This document shows positions 46,734 through 59,591 of a stretch of DNA of 64,000 bases, piece by piece (the stretch's first letter is position 1; each line of letters begins with the position of its first letter). The translations under genes and the position numbers were made by a program. The stretch lies in NCBI GenBank assembly GCA_025738555.1, contig JAOVFP010000021.1, positions 2,108,001 through 2,172,000 on the forward strand, in the 5' to 3' direction. The notes beneath the pieces were generated by a model that did not search any database, was not told the DNA's origin, and saw only the letters and a program-made list of their open reading frames with translations. The DNA comes from Cyathus striatus. Lineage: Eukaryota; Basidiomycota; Agaricomycetes; Agaricales; Nidulariaceae.

Positions 46734-48449
46734 ATGAAAGACGCTATAGCTGCGCTTCACGAGCTATGCGAAGATATCAAATTAGTGTTTCAAGATAAAG
46801 AAATAGATTGTCCCGCACTGTCGCAAGTCCTAGATAACTACTGGGATGCTGGGATATTCGAATGGTTATCGTTCCTATTCGACCATTATCACCCCCTCGA
46901 TGCTTCTCGATGGGATGTTATATCATATGTTTCTTGCGTGCTCGCGTACTTTATAAACGCGAAGGCAGAACTCGTAGCCGATGAAGCCGATGAAAAATAT
47001 CTTGCGCTGGCCTTTCTTCTATGGGTTGAAACGGATTTCGATTGCATGCGATCCGAATACTCTGATGTTTACGGGTGGTGGGCACCTTTCTTGAATGTTA
47101 TCGGTCAGGGAATGGCGCGCATTCAAACTGGACCTATACAAGCAGAAATCATGAAAAAGAGGAAAGCGCTTAGCGATAGCTCCATTATTGATTTAATCCT
47201 TAAACGTCTTCAATCTTGTGATGACTTACTGGAGACTAGCGATAAACAATATACCTTCTTAACCAATGCCCTCGCCAACTTTGCACTCGTCGATGTTTCC
47301 ACTGGTGCACGGTTGAATCGCATGGTTCGCATCATGGCTGATATAGTGCAGGATATGGTCACTCATGCGATTCATTTTGACACAAATGACGCTTTCCTGG
47401 AAGCGTGCCTTAAATTGTTTTTCGTTATAGGGCATAAGCTCCATACGGGAAATTCCATTTATGCTGTTTGTGAAGCTCTTGATCATTTTCTTCTGGAAAC
47501 CCTTGTTGATTTCAGCGAACGCTTCAACCACATGTTGGGCCCAACTTATACAGGTATTCCTCGTGAAAGTATGAAGTTTTTGATCGACCATTCGGTATTG
47601 AATATTCTCTCGGATATTATGCCGAAGTATATGGGTTATGAATCTGTGCAACTAGCGCTGTTTCCTGTCGTGACCGATGATGATTCTACTAAGCAAATGT
47701 GTTCTACGGTGGCTAGAGAAAAATGGACGAGAATGTGTCAATCTTATGGGGAAGCTACGGGGCTTTGCGATGGTAGCCAGGATATTTTTAGTATATCACT
47801 CTGTGACAATCCCATGGTCAGTCTTATGGTTATGACTCATGCAGATAGACATTTTTATAACAGCTTTCTAGCACGCAACACGTAAAAAGGCAAGAAAATT
47901 GTGGAGATGTTCAGGTTGTGAGTCAACTTGGTATTGCTCAAAGGAATGCCAACGTGAGCATTGGGTTAATAGTCACCGTGGTTCGTGTGTCCATATGAGT
48001 AAGCAGAACATATTGTTTTTAAGCTACTCGCGCCCTAATTCTTCGGCCTTTTACAAGAGTCTTTGAAGGATTCGTCTACCTATGAGACTCTCCGCAGACG
48101 CGATCATATATCTGTTTGCCGTCTCGCGATCTCGTATGTTCGAGCCGAGTGGGATATAGTCAAGGTTATTGCCAAGAAAAAACACCTCAGAAAGCCTATG
48201 TCGCAGTTAACAGTCGTAGTGGATTCGACTGAATATCCCGCCAAGATGGACGTTGTGGCGCGGGATCGAGTCTCTGTGAAAGCTGCCGCTCTTATACCCA
48301 ATGCCACCATTATTCAGTGCCGTGTTCCCATGGGCCCACATGTAGCAACAATTACAGCTGCTGGATATCTTGCTAACGTTTATGCGACGGTCTGGTGTGC
48401 TGGGCGTTCGCTTATGACATATAGTACCCTATCGGATGGCACTTCCTAG
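46734..48449 (+). CDS. MYND-type zinc-finger protein
   Basis: Exons 46734-47816, 47872-47998 and 48058-48449 encode 533 residues. The first exon is a long helical region (about 360 residues) of the kind found in mushroom MYND proteins. The MYND finger is formed across the first splice: CDNP, then RCSGCESTWYCSKECQREHW, then HRGSC, giving the C-x2-C ... C-x3-C ... H-x3-C order of a binuclear zinc site. Intron 1 (55 nt) was missed by a simple frame reading because it removes a stop. The C-terminal part (DSSTYETLRRRDHISVCRLA) is also typical. MYND domains bind proline-rich partners and often act in transcription or chromatin; the exact role is unknown. The start codon is the first ATG of the open frame and could be extended by an unseen exon. 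Confidence 0.85.
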
Positions 48450-48979
48450 GACTCTTTGGGTGGTAGATTTTGATCAAGGGGTTCAGTTCACTATTTCACT
48501 TATTTCTTTGTGATACGCCGATGCACGACCGACACGCAACATCAAACATAAGTGGTTTCCACCCTCGTGTCCTCACGAAACTTCGTTGCCATAACTAAAT
48601 TAAACCCCTTCCACACACCAGCAAGCTAATACGCCAGCCTATCTTCCTCTTTATTGGACACTGCCCTTTACAGTCGAGCTTGTAATAACTCATAGAAATA
48701 ACCAAAAGCATATGCGGAGGCAACAGGGAGTGATGATCAATGTGACATTTGAATAAGTAATATAATTCCACACAACCTAACATCAAAGCCTACTATAGGA
48801 TCTCCGGACGTTGAGTACTGTGGGGTGTGAGTTCATCGGCAGTGGGCCATTCGACAAATTCTCTTCGGCATGAGCCGACAGCATGCTTTTACAAGCATAG
48901 AGCCGACGATGAACATTGAACAGCGACCTCGCGGCCATAAATGTGGAAGAAGATTCCGGGTTGAAGGAAATTCTTGGAT
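48450..48979. other. Intergenic
   Basis: No gene or clear repeat recognised; short frames only. Confidence 0.45.
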
Positions 48980-49184
48980 AAAGAATTTGTGAGCGGATAG
49001 CGCATTCGTCTATCTACAGGTCCTAGTGAGGTTCATGAGAAAGAGAAGATGGGGGGAAGAGTAACCTGTATTTAAAGAATGTAATGTACTGTACTTAAAT
49101 AAGTACAGAATAATGGTAGCGAGCTGAGTATTAAAGAGATAAACGAGGCCGATTCTATGGTACAGGCAAATTGCTTGCTCTACA
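48980..49184 (-). repeat. Partial LTR of the 41-kb family
   Basis: On the minus strand it starts TGTAGAGCAAGCAATTTGCC at 49,184 and shares GAGCGGATAGCGC and CGTCTATCTA-like phrases with 41.1 kb. The far end is not defined. Confidence 0.5.
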
Positions 49185-49199
49185 ATAAACTCATCACAC

Positions 49200-49767
49200 T
49201 GTAGAGGTGTAGGGTGCGTTGATACCTAAACAAAGAAATTAGTAAGCAAGTCGGTGAACATCCATTCGACCTTGGGTGTTCTAAGGTGTCGAGAAGGGAG
49301 GGTAAATTCAACTGAGTTAGGAAGGAGTAGTTACATGATTTTTATAGAAAATTAGAATAAGGAGATCACTAAATGAGGAATAGTTGAATAGAACGGAAAT
49401 TAAAGGTGTAGAGACTGTAGATTTATTGGAAGAAAAAGGAAAGGTTTGAAACATAAAGTATACCGATGAATTGGAAGAAATTTTGTAAACTAAAAACTTG
49501 GGGGAAGGAGACATAGGGTGCTGACATGGCCTTTGGTAAAGCAAACTGCGCATTTAATGGGTCTTGGTAGTGCGCAATACCGACGATCTTGAGTTACTGT
49601 TGAGTAATAGCGGCGTTCTAGCGATGCGAGAGTGTGTCGGAGTTGGAGGGAAAATGAGAGAGTGTGTGTGCGCGCGCGCGAACGCGTCGACACGCGCATC
49701 ACTTGATTACGTAATGGAAATTATAATATCTTGATTTTTGTAGTGCAGGCGAAACGCCTGCTCTACA
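49200..49767 (-). mobile_element. Solo LTR (568 bp) with ACAC duplication
   Basis: On the minus strand it begins TGTAGAGCAGGCGTTTCGCC and ends CCTCTACA. Flanked by ACAC on both sides (49,196-49,199 and 49,768-49,771). It is an inverted relative of the solo LTR at 52,470-53,016; both include the same chance frame (SLLYQRPCQHPMSPSPKFLV). A GCGCGCGCGC run lies near 49,670. Confidence 0.72.
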
Positions 49768-49771
49768 ACAC

Positions 49772-51344
49772 TATGACACTCAATCTTATTGCATGAAGCT
49801 AAGTAAACACTGCAAAATCCCATACATACATATGTACATATACTTACCTGAAGAAAATGTGTCAATTACGGTGCCAGAATCAGGTCTTAGGTATTGACAT
49901 TTCTCAATCCTTAGCCCGCTGGGGATTCACTATCAGAATTTAGCGTCATAAGGCATGTTGTGGCACCGTAATATTACTGACATGTTCATCATTTAGTTCT
50001 AAGGCGGCTCGGATGGTGGGAATTGTGGGAAGCGGAACCAAAGCAGAACACGGTGAAATATTGAATCTACGGAGCCATTTGTGGCACAATGTAGCTTTCC
50101 TGGAGCCAAACCGACCGGAGCTGAAGCGCTGGAGAAGCACCCTCTGCACGAAATGTTTTCGCATGGCTATTATCGCCACATAAATAAGGCGATGTATGTG
50201 GAGCCCAACAAATGCAAATTGTGTACAACCATCTTGTCAATCAGTCAATATTTGCCACGTCCCCAGCTAACAAATTGTTCCCCAGAATACGAGATGATTT
50301 GGAACATGTAACGATTCAATTCCCCAGCTCCTATTAATGTGGGGACCAGACCTTGATAGAATTCATGCGCGCAGTGCAGTGATTTCCATTGAAGTTCCGG
50401 GACCCATTTTTCGATATCTACTAAGTATATCAGGCACACAAATAAATGGATTACTAATTTACTACTGGTTGTTGATGTCAGGTAGGCACCATGAGGCGTC
50501 CAAATAGAAATTGAGGAGATATCACCTGATGAGTCTCACCGGCAACGACGGAGCTACCAGAATAGTTTCATATCTATCCTATTTGTTCTACACCTCTCAA
50601 CATTGTTACAGTGTTCTCCTCTTCAATCTCAAGCTTCTGGTATGTTTTTCTAGCTATACTCTTCATTTTTGAGCACTTATCATCATTCTCTAGCTATCTC
50701 CTTCATTTTACAGCTCCCCTCACTGTTATCCAGCTCTTATCATCATTATTTAGCTATCCAACTTGTTCTCTAGCTCTCCACTTTGCTCTTTAGCTCTTTA
50801 ATAGTTTAGGTATAGTCATCATCATCTATATCCTATCTGCTTTGATGTTAGTCTTCTCTATTCTTGGTGGGAATCAAACTCAAAATTGGCTGCTCTCAGT
50901 ACTCAGTACTCAGTAAACTAAGTTCATAGTTATAGGGTTCAGGTAGACTTGAGTCTTGTAGTACACACATAATCATCCAGCAACGTGACAAGCATTATTA
51001 ATCAACATGCCATTAATGTCTGTAAGATGCTGACAAGGCCTAAAATACAACAAGTCCATGTAAAACTGATTTAAAGACTTACAATGTCATCCTTGCTCAA
51101 CTTACATATGGAACAAGCTTTTAAAATTGGTGTTATGTATAGAACATACTCTTACAGTGAGTCACTGCCCAGTAATGTCGCACAACAATAATTTCCAATG
51201 ATTTGATCAATCATAGTGGATGCCACAATGTTTATGTTGTATGATTCCTTTGATATGATTGCTAGCAAGGTATGTTTTTATATTTTCATATCAAACCTTG
51301 CATTGTAATCATTCAATAGGTGCGCCTTGTGTGGAGGTATATTA
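49772..51344. other. AT-rich spacer with a degenerate TAGCT repeat
   Basis: No gene supported. At about 50,600-50,810 a degenerate minisatellite is built on units resembling CTAGCTCTCCACTTTGTTCT. Frames near 49,946-50,179 are unrecognised. Confidence 0.45.
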
Positions 51345-52276
51345 CACATGGGTACCAAAAGTGATGGCAGTTCCCACATTTTAGGAGAATATCATGTTGT
51401 ATTATTTTGAGTCTAGTATATCACTCATTGCTTGGAATATTTTGTAACCTTTTATATATATTGATCATGGGTTTATGCATACGAATGAAAATTTTCGGCA
51501 TCATACAATTATTCAATAGTGTGTTATAAGGTATTTTTATATAAATATGCACTCTCACTCTGTAACAAATCAATTGAATTATATAATTTGTTGTTCATTT
51601 CAGAATGCCACAGTTTTTGTCCAAACTATAGTATACATGCTCTATAATTTATATCTAAAGTTATATAAATGTACTCCCATTTCCCTATGAGAAATGTGAG
51701 ACTTAATATTCATCACACTGAATTAGCTTGTGTGGTTCATTCTCTACTACAGAATACTACTGCCCAATTGAAACAATGATAGCTTTCTGCATGCCACTTT
51801 TCTACAGCAATAATTTTACATATATTAGTGAAGTATCATCCCATTTTAAACATCTATAAAGAAATTATAACAATATTTCTGAATTTTACAGAATTGAAAT
51901 GAGGAAGATTTATTTTAATGACACCATATCTTTGTGCTGGAATGTCCTTTGTATTTTATATTTTTATATAATGTATATTATGTTCAGAAGTCCACATTTC
52001 CATAATATCTTAATGAAAATCTTACCATAGAGACTTCTATGAGCAAGTTAGTATGGCATATCATGCACATATAGTTTATGAATTGAAACAAGCATATCAT
52101 AATGTAAAATCACTTTAACAGCTTTAAAATTTGCAATTCAGTAAAAAACACTATCTATCACATATACCTAAAGTTAAAACGAAATCGAAGCAATTTTGAA
52201 TGTGTATTACTTAAAACAATGCAATGGACTATTCTTCTGAAGTGTTGGAACTGCCATCACTTTTAGTACCCATGTG
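51345..52276. mobile_element. 932-bp TA-flanked inverted-repeat element
   Basis: The left end CACATGGGTACCAAAAGTGA and the inverted right end match, and similarity continues for about 70 bp with changes. A TA dinucleotide flanks each side, as in Tc1/mariner-type insertions. The interior is AT-rich with no coding frame, so it is non-autonomous. Confidence 0.7.
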
Positions 52277-52469
52277 TATAACAGTCAGAGCTTAATATCA
52301 AGCTAATGTGATATAGTATGCCATGGTGGTCATTAGCCACAATGCTTTACCTATTTGTTAGGTATTAATAATTATTGGATTGTTATCCACCTATTTTCCT
52401 TTACATTACTTAGTGCCTATAATTTACCAGTTCGCTGACCAGTATTGTTTGCTCATGTGTTCAGATCGC

Positions 52470-53016
52470 TGTAGAGCAGGCGTTTCGCCTGCACTACAAA
52501 AATCGACATATTACAATTTCCATTACATAATCAGCTGATGCGTGCATTGACGCGTTCTCTCACTTTCTCCCTTCAATGCCGACACTCCTGCATCGCTCTC
52601 AACGCCGCTATTACTCAATGCGTTTCAAGATCGTCGGTACTGTGCACTACCAAGCTCCACTAAATGCACAGTTTGCTTTACCAAAGGCCATGTCAGCACC
52701 CTATGTCTCCTTCTCCCAAGTTTTTAGTTTACAAAATTTCTTCCAATTCATCGGTATGCTTTATGTTTCAAACCTTTCCTTTTTCTTCCAATAAATCTAC
52801 AGTCTATACACCTTTAATTTCCATTCTATTCAACTATTCCTCATTTAGTGATCTCCTTATTCTAATTTTCTATAAAAATCATGTAACTACTCCTTCCTAA
52901 CTCAGCTTTACATTTGTCCCCTTCTCAATGCCTTAGAACACCCAGGTCGAATGGATGTTCAACCAACTTGCTTACAATTTCTTTGTTTAGGCCTCAAGCA
53001 CATTGTTCCCTCCACA
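52470..53016 (+). mobile_element. Solo LTR (547 bp) with TCGC duplication
   Basis: Begins TGTAGAGCAGGCGTTTCGCC and ends CCTCCACA. Flanked by TCGC at 52,466-52,469 and 53,017-53,020. The first 29 bases form a near-perfect palindrome, which makes orientation hard to read from the tip alone. Confidence 0.75.
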
Positions 53017-54870
53017 TCGCATAAATAATATTTCTTGCAATAGGCTTGAGAGCAGTTAAATAGGAAGGTAGTGAGTGGGCTTTGCTGCTTGTTGGCCTTA
53101 TTTCTTTATTCAAAAATGACTAGGGATTTGAATAGTCATGCAAAATTGCAGATTCAAATTTTTTTCGAACCCGCCATTTTGAGCTTAAATTGACCTGAAA
53201 TTTTTTCTTTTGCTACTTCAAGTAGTGAAAGTGACAAAAAATTTTTGATGTGTCACTCAGGATCTACCAAAGTGACGAAAGGACTTTATGGTTCAGCATG
53301 TCACACACTTAGAGGGGTGACAAATCAATTTGATTAGTACAGTACTCTAAATATAATACTTGTTTTCCAGTTAATAGTCTTGTATATGCTTGAAGGGTGT
53401 TTAACGGTTCAAAATGATATTTTATATCTCTATCGAATAGCTAACAATGGTATAAATCAACTTCTGTGGAAGACTTTCCTTGGATGTTTGCAAACAAAAT
53501 ATAGAGTATTGCAAGCATGATGTATATCTCTACTGTACTACAAGGATATGAGCTAACAGCTATGTCCACTGTACTTTCCTTGAGGATGATAGCTATTGCT
53601 TACTGCCACCTAGCAAGCTACTAGTATTTGTTCTTCCCTATATGGCAGTGTCATATATCAGCACACATCCATGTTCCAAAGCAAACTAATAATTGCCATT
53701 TAGAGATATATAATGAATCTAGCTGAAATATGACTATGCCCTGCCTGTCTATAAAGAAAGAAGTTGAAGTCTATGTTCATGCATCAAGTAAATCAGTGAC
53801 AAGTGCTAATTATCTATTGGTCAGTCTGATTCTAGTACTACAGTTTCTATTATAATGAATTCTAGAAGCTCTAGTTGAATGGCTTCAGGGGCAACTTCCA
53901 GAATGACTTCATTTCCGGAGTGACTAACCCTGGCATAGAGCTCAGGAAGAGCAGGGCCTGCACTACACATCTACAAAAACATTAACATCTGTAGGAACTG
54001 CCATTACACTATTTAAACGAAGAATAACATACACAAAGATATACTCATCTTGCATACCATTTATACACCTGTCTGCTAATGGTCATTGTCCTGTAAGGAA
54101 ATTGAAGTTAATATCATGAAGCTGCGAAATTTTGACTAATATATAGGTACCTTTGTTGACCATCCAATGGAAACAATTGAGCCATTATGGCTTGATGAGG
54201 AACAAGTCAACTTTTGATGGTCTGAGGGGATCTCCAAAATATTGTGGCGATTGCAGGGCCACCTGACCTATATATTGTACTAGTGGAGGAATCTGGAGTA
54301 CTTGATACACTGAAGTATGGGTATCCCTTGGGTCCATTAAGGAGACAGCTCAGAATATTCAGGTTGTGCAAGGTAAATCTGAACATCAATATGGGGAGGG
54401 AAGGTGGGACAGATGGCAGAAGTCCAAAGGTAGGTGGATGTGCTTTGACACCCCATTGCTAATTTCAGATGGCATTGTGATTAGCTAGGTTGTGCCAGCC
54501 AGCTTGAGTGTATGGATTGTTTGTGTACATGAGGAGGGTGAGTGTGTCCCTGTGCCCCATAATTTCTGGACTCTGTCTTATACCTACTTTTTCTTAGCAT
54601 TTGGTAGAACAGAAATCGAAATCTGACCGTGCTGGCTCGTAGGTATTCAAACATAGTCAACTAGTGAGATATTCCACATTTCAGGATGATCTCTCAAGCG
54701 AAAATGTAATCTCACTGCATTAGCATGCAGATCATTGTATTAGCATTTAGTGAGTTCAAGTCTTGGAAATCTGCTTGGGTGTAAGTAGTGAGAGAAGAAA
54801 GAAACAAGTTTTGAATCAGACATATTGGAGAGATTTTCAAGAAGATTGTTTAATGATGACTGAGATGATG
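53017..54870. other. AT-rich, no gene
   Basis: No coding or structured feature recognised. A plus-strand frame at 54,244-54,462 has no domain. Confidence 0.45.
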
Positions 54871-55738
54871 TCTCAGCAGTGGGCACATAGAAAATTCCAG
54901 GCACACACAAAAGTGAGTGTGATTGAGCATGCCACGCTCAAGGCCAAATTTTCATGCACAAAAGTGAGTGTGATTGAGCATGTCACACTCAAGGTATTTA
55001 TTTTAGTTCTAAATGGCCCATTCATATGGAAAGTCTAACAACCACACTCAAATGCATCAAATATAATTGGGCTCTGATGTCTGACACCTTGGCTTTTTGG
55101 TTAGATATGATAATATTGGTTTGAAACTTTCAGTCTTGCTTAGTGTACTCAGGATCACTTACACAAGATCTAAGTGTGAGCGAAGTGGGGTTGTCTGGTA
55201 CCTAACCAAGTGTATGTGCACACAATGTGCCCAAGCAATTGTTTAGCTCAGTAGGAGCATTATAGTCAGCTGGTCTGAGGTAGAGATCAAACCCGGGACC
55301 TGCTGAATAATAGCAAGCTATATATATCCTACTGTATTATTAGTCCTGCTGTATTTATAGAGTTAGAAAATGGTTATGAGAAGGTGAAAGGCCTGAGAAG
55401 ACTGAATAGAAATAAAATATGATTATAATCATGAATATAATCTGAAGTTGAGTAAGGGATAAATTCATTGGAGTGTAAGTAAAGTAGATACAGGTTTTTA
55501 TAAGAGAAAGACAGTACTTATAATACTTAACAAATTAATGTTTTACCTGTGGGATAGATGATAGCTTGCTGTTTGTGAGCATTTGAAGCTTTTGACGGTG
55601 GTAGACAGTGAAGGGATCAAGAGAAGCGGTGAAGAGAACAATAAGAAAGACATGCAATGCGTGAACCTCTAGTGATTTGATCATTAAATAGTGGCCACAC
55701 GACTCCTTGTTTGCTGTACTTCATGAAATGTCGAGTTT

Positions 55739-56431
55739 TGTAGTGCAAGCGAAATGCCTGCTCTACAACTTATCATAGTCAAGTGCTCACATAATCAGCT
55801 CTTCGCAACATGTTCATTCTCACCCAACTCTTGCCTTCTCACCTTCTCCCTCAAATTCTCTCCATCATCAACACTCGTACACTGCCCCAATGCCACAATC
55901 ACACAACAGGAACACTAGAAAATTGGTATCCTGCTCTACCAAGTCCCACTGAATACCACAAAACAATTTACTGAAAACCATGTCTCCGCCCCATGTCTCC
56001 TTTCCCCAATTTTATTCTTCAATTTTTCTTTTTATTCATTGGTATGCTATGTGTTTCACACTTTATGCTTTCCCTCAATAATAGTACAATCTCAATACTG
56101 TTAACTTCCATTTTATTCAACCATTCCTAGTTAAGTAATAGCTTTATTCTCATTTTCTATATAATCCATGTATATACTTCCTCCCAACTCAGTGAAAATG
56201 TTGATCCCACTTATAGTCTCTCTTTAAGAGTTTTTTATATTGTTGTTTTTTCATTCTCAGTCTCAGTATTATTCGCATTTCAAAGCTTTCTTCTCATCTC
56301 ACTCTCCTCCACATTCAAACAATTACTAATCCCCCTCTTGACACCTTAGGACACCCAAGGTCAATTGGATGTTCACTGACTTGTGCAATTTTATTTCTTT
56401 GTTTAGGTGCCAACCCACCCTTCTCTTTACA
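55739..56431 (+). repeat. Older LTR copy inside the hAT-like element
   Basis: Starts TGTAGTGCAAGCGAAATGCC and follows the order of the LTR at 52,470, through CATGTCTCC and TTTGTTTAGGTGCCAA. More diverged than the others, and no clear target duplication was found. The right end is approximate. Confidence 0.6.
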
Positions 56432-57384
56432 CTCTATGTTGCAACATAAATATTAACACATACAGTAATGTCATGATCTGTTGGTCACATATTCAAATGA
56501 ATATTTATGCATACACATTGACAGTACATTACTCATTCATGTCTTCAATCACATAGGTTTATATATACTGAAAATGTGTGCTGCAGAAAATGCAGTCATG
56601 CTTACTTACTACCTTTTGACTTACAGATGTGTATTGTCATACATGATGCATGAGGGTACATGGCAATGTATCACTTACCCTCCTGGTTCAAATAGGCTGC
56701 AAATGTATTAGTGCTAAATAAAATGATCTTCTTCAACCAAGGTAATTATTTCTTAAGCGCACTGTGAGCACACATATGTACTTGGTTGGGTACCAGACAA
56801 CCATGCTTCACTCACACTTTAGATCTTGTGTATGTGATCCTGAGTACACTAAGTGAAACTGAAGATCTGAAACCGATATTGTCATATCTAACCAAGATGC
56901 CACAGTGCCAGACATCTGAGCCCAATTATATTTGATGTGTTTGAGTGTGGTCATTAGACTTTCCATACATTTGTGGGTCAAAAAGAGTGTAAATCAAATG
57001 TACATACTAGTGTTGTATGGATGTGTCATATTGTGAATGTGAGTGATGTTTCTAATCAGGATATGAAGTCAAATCTTGAAGAATAATATTTATACTTCAT
57101 GCTCAACCATGTGCATGCACGCTCATGTTCACACTCAAGGTGTGAATGTGGATTGAGCATGCATGCACATATCATGCTCAAGATTTTACTTCACACTCAG
57201 CTCAGGGTCAACATCTCACACACAGGGTCCATACATTCATGCACAGGGTCTAAGTTTTCATGCTCAAGGTCATCAACTCACACTCAAGGTCTGTCAACTC
57301 ATGCTCAAAGTCTTTACTTCATGCTCACAGAAAAATTATATGTTACATTTATATTTTGGCTTCACTTACATGTGGGAGGAAAAG

Positions 57385-57985
57385 TAAGTTGCAAGTGTAA
57401 TATTTGTGAGCATGAATAAGAATACCAATCACACTCAGACATCGAGCATGAGTGTAATACTTGTGAGTATGAATAGGAATACCACACTCATGCTCAAGTT
57501 GAAGGACATTGAGCATGAGTGTAATACTTGTGAGTGTGAATAGGAATACTAATTATACTCATGCTCAAGTTGAATGCAAGTGTAATATTTGTGGGCATGA
57601 GTAAGAATACCAATCATGCTCATGCTCAAGTTAAAGGACATTGAGTGTGAGTGTAATACTTGTGAGCATGAATAGGAATACTAATTATACTCATGCTCAA
57701 GTTGAATGCAAGTGTAATATTTGTGAGCATGAGTAAGAATACCAATCATGCTCATGCTCAAGTTAAATACAAGTGTAATATTTGTGAGCATGAGTAAGAA
57801 TACCAATCACACTCATGCTCAAGTTAAATACAAGTGTAATATTTGTGAGCATGAGTAAAAATGCCAATCATGCTCACACTCAAGTTAAAGGATATTAAGT
57901 GCAAGTGTAAATAAGTATTATAAATGTGATGGGATACCTATCATGCTCATGCTCAGATCAAAGGGCATTGAGCATGAGTGTAAAT
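57385..57985. repeat. Minisatellite of about 62-bp units
   Basis: About nine imperfect units, each containing GTGTAATAYTTGTGAGCATGA then AATACCAATCATRCTCATGC and CAAGTT. Two unit types (ending GAAGGACATT or AAATAC) alternate in places, suggesting higher-order duplication. Confidence 0.8.
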
Positions 57986-58039
57986 ATAATACTGATATGC
58001 AGTTATACTATGCAAATATGTGTGATAGGTAGTAATCTA

Positions 58040-58460
58040 TCCTGTATTGCTCCCTGCTTTGTTGTGAATTTCCCTGCTTTGTCATTAAGCCCCCTTCCTT
58101 TGTTCTGAAGTTCCCTATTTCACTGTAAAGCCCCATTCTTTGTTTTGAATTTCCCAAGGTCTCTGCTTCACTGTGAATCCCCCTGCCTTGTTCTGAATTT
58201 TCCTGCTTCGTTGTAAAGCTTCCTGTAATTTTCTGAGCCCCCTGCTTCATTATAAAGTTCCCCTGTTTCTACTGTTCAATATATACCATTCTCTAGCTCT
58301 ATAAATTTTTTAACTGTTAGTCTGAATTACTGCTACACTCTCTGAGTCATTTTTTCAACTTGTAGATCATATGTACACTCTCTGAATCATTTATATACAC
58401 TCTAAGTCATATCTAAACACTCTGGATCATTGGTATACATTTTAAATCAATATACACTCA
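58040..58460. repeat. Two degenerate short tandem arrays
   Basis: At about 58,040-58,265 units resemble CCCTGCTTTGTTGTGAATTT. At about 58,335-58,460 units resemble TACACTCTCTGAATCATT. Neither is coding. Confidence 0.65.
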
Positions 58461-58777
58461 TAAAGAAGACAATAACAATGAAATATATATAAAACCCACT
58501 GGTGTTCTTCAATTATTACATTACAGTGCTTAGTATATACCAAATTGTAGTAAAAACATGCTTTACTATGCCAATTATTCAGTATGTAGTTGATATATGA
58601 CAGCCAGTTGGCTCACGCTCATATAAGGATTATTCACGCTCATGTATAGAATATTCACGCTCACATGTAGAATATTCACGCACAGGGTCGAATTTTCACG
58701 CTCAATAGGTGAGTGTGCACGCTCAACTCACACTCACTTTTGTGCGTGCCCGGAATTTTCTTGCTGCCCCTCAGCAG

Positions 58778-59591
58778 CCACTTTAAGAGATATGCTGAGC
58801 ACATGCTGTCTATTACTTCTGCGAACTCATATCTACTGCCGTAATGCTGGAAGTTGTATTCTGTAAGATACTTAAGAGAAGTTGTGAGTTATTATAACGG
58901 TCACGCTTGGCCGTCTACCATTTAGATCATGCGTATTTCGTTATATACATCTGAATGATAACAATATTATCCTATGTCTTGAGATTGTTGATTTTGGCGG
59001 GCGCTTGCCATCCCCCACCAACCCTAGTTCTTTGCTTAATTTCAGATACATGTGAGCGGCATCTGAATATGGAATACACTTGGAATACACACATTGAATT
59101 GCAATCTTATCAACGAGTAACTTCAAATTTCTGTCTCGTGTGCATAAAATTTTATATATATCGGTAGGATTCAGTACTTTGAAGTCAAGTTATCTTTTCC
59201 CCTACGAAACGATATGGCTGGCAAGTTTTTACATACGTCTCACAGCTGATTCAGATATGATTGAAAATAGGTACGAATGAGAGCAGTGTAATGCAACACT
59301 ATCACCCTACGGATCAATTTAAATAAAGCACCACGCTCCCCACACACGGTGAACTTCAGAAACCGATTCCGGCCCCCGGGCTTTTATGTAGTAGCCTGAC
59401 GTTTCAGACTGTACATTTATACATGTCTTTTATTTCAGATCTGCTAGAGCAAGTAAGTATCAAGAAAAGCATCTCATACAAAATATATATGAACAATGCG
59501 CAGCAGAATTGGACAAGAATTATTAAGTCGGGATGTACTTCATCAAAGACAAGTTAATGCTTCTATATCATTGAAGGGCGTAAAATGACAC
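58778..59591. other. Intergenic
   Basis: No gene recognised between the hAT-like element and the tRNA. Confidence 0.45.

Larger units (their letters stand above)
54879..58769. mobile_element. 3.9-kb hAT-like non-autonomous element
   Basis: The ends TGGGCACATAGAAAATTCC and (inverted) GGGCAGCAAGAAAATTCC match and continue into GGCACRCACAAAAGTGAGTG. The 8-bp direct repeat CTCAGCAG flanks it (54,871-54,878 and 58,770-58,777). Inverted similarity resumes inside: about 54,990-55,235 matches the reverse complement of about 56,740-57,000. Both arms carry many copies of a GAGCRTGA/TCACGCTC-like motif. No transposase was recognised. It contains an LTR-like insertion (55,739-56,431) and internal minisatellites. 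Confidence 0.8.

Noticed and set aside
49317..49553. Apparent 78-residue protein found again at 52,664-52,900
   Set aside because: Conserved only because both are copies of the same solo LTR.
57385..57985. Regular repeats considered as a CRISPR array
   Set aside because: Units are contiguous and diverged, without unique spacers, and the genome is eukaryotic.
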